IMG/VR virus record: IMGVR_UViG_3300037041_000892
Coordinates: 1-22,806 of that record
From: a virus
Reading direction: 5' to 3' (one strand)
DNA length: 22,806 nucleotides
Position 1 is the stretch's first letter, and each line of letters starts with the position of its first letter. The notes beneath the pieces were generated by a model. It saw only the letters and a program-made list of their open reading frames with translations, was not told the origin of the DNA and did not search any database. The translations under genes were made by a program, and so were the position numbers. Shown here in pieces: positions 20,652-22,806 of this stretch.

Positions 20652-20938
20652 AGATAGAATGGATAGTCAAACATTAGCCAGGAGATGACAAGGAATTGCC
20701 AAGCCCCTGAACAGAAAGGGCATTCACCTAGAGGCTTCGCCCAATGTGTCGGTAACTTCTGAATCTGGGAGAGATACCACTGCCCAGCTGGGTGATCCTC
20801 CAAAAGGTAGTCCAGAAAAAGCGAGAAGGATGCGCTGAGTGCGCTGATGAGCAACAACTTCAGTAGGCTCGCTATCGTGTGGAAGCTCAATGAGGCAGCA
20901 ACCTCTGCGCTTGCCTCCGCAACTTGCATCAAAATCAT
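20543..20938 (-). CDS. membrane protein with CPFC motif (131 aa)
   Basis: The product has a hydrophobic segment at residues about 22-46 (SLLKLLLISALSASFSLF) and a second long one at 82-115 (FLVISWLMFDYPFYL and LLLLLL), with GECPFCSGAW between (Cys73, Cys76) after KPLG. The C-terminus is basic (NKWQKKHLYKQK). Small phage membrane proteins with a CPxC-x-G-xW motif behind the first helix are known as hypothetical proteins; from memory the layout resembles DUF1360-type proteins. It starts six bases after the previous stop and overlaps the next gene by 109 bases in a different frame. Function unknown. A competing frame at 20724-20948 has an ATGA junction but no protein-like content. Confidence 0.65.
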   Translation of the reverse strand: MILMQVAEASAEVAASLSFHTIASLLKLLLISALSASFSLFLDYLLEDHPAGQWYLSQIQKLPTHWAKPLGECPFCSGAWQFLVISWLMFDYPFYLCSIFLGANHLLLLLLNKWQKKHLYKQKVAEYFTGE

Positions 20939-20944
20939 AGTTTA

Positions 20945-21352
20945 TCATGGGTAAAGGATTGGCTGATTATCGTTGAAAATATTAAGGGCTACCCAGTTGT
21001 CCTCCTGGTTAGTGTAGGTCTGGGAGAAGCTCATGCAGATGTCTGTGTACTCTTTGCCATCACCGGCTGTGAATGTCACAGGCTGCAATGTAGCACTATT
21101 TGTGAAGCTCACAGTGTACTGCCCTCCCCAAGGATTAAGGAAGGCCTCAGGCATTGCCTCAAGGTCAGCCTCAATAAAGCCATCTAGGTCAATTGCGAGC
21201 AGTTGCTGGATGCGTACATTCACTCCGGGTTTGGTGATGTTAAGCAGAATCTCGGCCTCGGTGTAATCGGTTGGCACTTGCACATAAAAAGCGGTCGGGC
21301 AAGCATTGAGAGGCTCGCAGACTTTAAAACAATCATTGCAGCATTGTGCCAT
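20945..21352 (-). CDS. Cys-rich hypothetical phage protein (135 aa)
   Basis: The product begins MAQCCNDCFKVCEPLNACP, five cysteines in 18 residues followed by a beta-rich domain (FYVQVPTDYTEAEILLNIT; QYTVSFTNSATLQPVTFTAG). The remaining part is acidic and has the look of a small structural protein. Comparable proteins with a Cys-rich N-terminus follow the terminase in some Bacteroidota phages (recall only). The start overlaps the large terminase gene by 20 bases in another frame, indicating co-translation. It might bind a metal or form disulfides in the virion. No family name can be given. Confidence 0.65.
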   Translation of the reverse strand: MAQCCNDCFKVCEPLNACPTAFYVQVPTDYTEAEILLNITKPGVNVRIQQLLAIDLDGFIEADLEAMPEAFLNPWGGQYTVSFTNSATLQPVTFTAGDGKEYTDICMSFSQTYTNQEDNWVALNIFNDNQPILYP

Positions 21353-22667
21353 ACTTTTCCAGATTAAAGTTGCTCGTTATCTCTGCAAAGTTAGAGAATA
21401 TAAAGTAACGGAAAGCATCCAATGCGTGAGACTTGTCCGGGTTCTTGTTCTTCCAGGCATCCAAGCTGCCCTGCCTGTCTACCTTAGCCTCCTTCAGGTC
21501 AGTGATTAGCTCATCACACCTTTTGCTGCTGATTTGCACCTTTGCCTTTTGAAGGGTCAGGATGGTGACCAACCTGCTGGCAATGTGGCTCGGATTGCTT
21601 CGAGCAATCTGCAATTGCATGTCTGGGATGCCGAGATAGTTCTTGATGAGGGCATATGCTGATATGTTGTCCTGAGTGAAGGCATTGCGAGAAGCACCGG
21701 AGGCATCACCGTTGATGATGTAGGTCATATCGGGGAACTCTTGCCGGATGGTCTGGCAAAGGGCCGCTAAATCACCTATGCGATAGACCTTGATGATGTT
21801 GATTGTCGCATAGAAGATGCCATCCTCTGAGTTCTTGATGTATTGGCCTACTACGCAAGTGTTGGTAACATTGAAGTCAAAGGATAGGTAAAGGTTATGC
21901 ACCGGAGAGGCCTTGATGTAGCCATCGTACACATGCTTGCTGTACTCGAAGCTGGTGGCAAAGAGCGACTCCCTATCCCAGACTCCCCATTGCCCTAGGG
22001 CATACACTTCGTAATAGGTCTGGCTCACTGAGCGCAGTGCCTCCATCCTTGTGACATACTCATCATCCAAGAAGTTGAGCGCATCACGGTAAGTACCGTG
22101 CAGCCGAAGGATCTGATTCTGTTCTTTGGCTGGCACATCATCAAAAAACCGCTTCTTAATCCAGTGGCTATCTGATACAGGATTGAATGTCAGAAAGAAT
22201 CGCTTTGGTGTGTCTGACTTACCCCTGAGTCGCAGGGTGATTTGGGTGAAGTCCTCAAGGCTCAATTCGGTGGCTTCCTCAATCCAGATGTACTTAGCCT
22301 GGCTAAGTGACTTTAGCTTTTCAGGATCATCACAGCCAAGAAAGACAATCTTGTTAGTGCCAGACTGAAGCTCCAAGTAGCTGGTCTTTGCCTTAACCAG
22401 CTTCTCAAATCCCCACTGGCTTATCTTGTTTCTGAAGTCAGCAAAGACCGAGTTCCTCAGAGTGCTGGCCACCTTGCGGATGACAAAGTAAGTCTGGAAT
22501 TGGTTGGCCTTATGGTTGCATATCTCAGCCAGCAGTAGCTGAATCATTGTCTGACTTTTGCCAGATCCTGCTCCGCCCCATAGGATGTTGTATGTCTTTG
22601 GCTCAACCAAAGCAGGCAAGTACTTCTGACTCCATAGGTCAGGTGATGACAAGTCAATGAGTGCCAT
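21333..22667 (-). CDS. terL: terminase large subunit (ATPase-nuclease)
   Basis: The 444-residue protein shows the full set of motifs. Walker A is GGAGSGKS at residues 31-38; Walker B with catalytic Glu is KYIWIEEA at 125-132; the coupling motif is FFLTFNPVSDSHW at about 157-169. The nuclease acidic residues are Asp264 (LSFDFN), Asp321 (INGDASG) and Asp417 (SHALDAFR). The ATPase pumps DNA through the portal into the capsid and the C-terminal RNase H-like nuclease cuts the concatemer. The length is normal for the family. The ATG shares one base with the stop of the small subunit (TGATG). It is the first complete gene of the late unit in this window. Confidence 0.93.
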   Translation of the reverse strand: MALIDLSSPDLWSQKYLPALVEPKTYNILWGGAGSGKSQTMIQLLLAEICNHKANQFQTYFVIRKVASTLRNSVFADFRNKISQWGFEKLVKAKTSYLELQSGTNKIVFLGCDDPEKLKSLSQAKYIWIEEATELSLEDFTQITLRLRGKSDTPKRFFLTFNPVSDSHWIKKRFFDDVPAKEQNQILRLHGTYRDALNFLDDEYVTRMEALRSVSQTYYEVYALGQWGVWDRESLFATSFEYSKHVYDGYIKASPVHNLYLSFDFNVTNTCVVGQYIKNSEDGIFYATINIIKVYRIGDLAALCQTIRQEFPDMTYIINGDASGASRNAFTQDNISAYALIKNYLGIPDMQLQIARSNPSHIASRLVTILTLQKAKVQISSKRCDELITDLKEAKVDRQGSLDAWKNKNPDKSHALDAFRYFIFSNFAEITSNFNLEKYGTMLQ

Positions 22668-22806
22668 CAGTTGCCCTCTTCCTCCTTCCTTAGCACCTTC
22701 GGCACAATGACCTCGTGCATCTGCACACTGACCTGCTCCTGGTTCATCAGGCCAAGGTCTCTGGCTATGATATTATGATTAAAGAAGCCACTAGAAGCCC
22801 CTTCAA
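22667..22806 (-). CDS. terminase small subunit, C-terminal fragment (start outside window)
   Basis: A - strand open frame entering at the right edge encodes 45 residues containing GASSGFFNHNIIARDLGL and QVSVQMHEVIVPKVLRKEE before TGA at 22667-22669. The FNxNIxARxLGL segment followed by a strand-rich tail matches the end of small terminase subunits of Bacteroidota phages, and the overlap with the large subunit start (TGATG) fits. The DNA-binding N-terminal domain is not in the window. The assignment comes from context plus this short segment. Confidence 0.65.
   Translation of the reverse strand, partial: EGASSGFFNHNIIARDLGLMNQEQVSVQMHEVIVPKVLRKEEEGN

Noticed and set aside
20724-20948. A 74-codon frame starting MINYDFDASC with an ATGA junction to the upstream stop
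   Set aside because: It overlaps the membrane protein gene, whose product has clear helices and a CPFC motif. The 74-residue product has low protein-like character. The junction is probably coincidental.
1-22806. CRISPR array, tRNA or rRNA gene, insertion sequence with transposase, integrase
   Set aside because: No regularly spaced repeats, cloverleaf-like sequences or recombinase motifs were seen on either strand. The only repeats are those listed.

Overview
The window is a piece of a tailed double-stranded DNA bacteriophage (or prophage), most probably of a Bacteroidota host. It carries a terminase, tape measure, portal, MuF-like minor head protein, fibre-like proteins and a lysis cassette. 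The host guess rests on the absence of clear Shine-Dalgarno sequences, four exact copies of the Bacteroidota -7 promoter box TAnnTTTG just upstream of starts, and several protein families that I know mainly from Bacteroidota phages (the last part is recall, not a search).

Layout. Bases 1-785 (+ strand) hold the end of a tightly packed operon: a truncated gene, two small unknown genes joined by ATGA overlaps, and a DUF3310 gene. Bases 786-1848 hold an AT-rich DNA methyltransferase bracketed by related repeats, then a palindrome-dense gap where the + and - strand units converge. From 22806 down to 1849 almost everything is on the - strand and forms the late region. In transcription order it runs: small terminase C-terminus, large terminase, a Cys-rich protein, a membrane protein, a frameshift gene, tape measure, tail protein, fibre, LamG-like protein, a small unknown, an 866-aa structural protein, a tail-tube-like protein with an Ig-like domain, portal with a zinc-finger insert, MuF-like protein, two small basic proteins, M15 endolysin, an unknown, a spanin-like protein, a holin-like protein and a last structural protein. 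One gene inside this region, at 4551-5051, is on the + strand: a PD-(D/E)XK nuclease-like protein with its own promoter-like box.

How the genes work together. The terminase packages DNA through the portal. The tape measure sets tail length (807 residues suggest a long tail). The proteins between the tape measure and the portal would form tail tip, fibres and tail tube. The M15 peptidase with holin-like and spanin-like partners would lyse the cell. No major capsid protein is recognised, and portal and MuF lie far downstream of the terminase, which is unusual.

The most interesting signals are: (1) a T9 slippery tract in the gene before the tape measure, where codon usage shows that the -1 frame carries the true C-terminus; (2) a low-GC methyltransferase cassette with a three-copy repeat; (3) TAnnTTTG boxes 4-5 bases before ATG codons, two of them directly after intrinsic terminators on either side of the tape measure gene; (4) a DnaJ-like zinc finger inside the portal; and (5) base-composition breaks that outline an exchanged fibre module.
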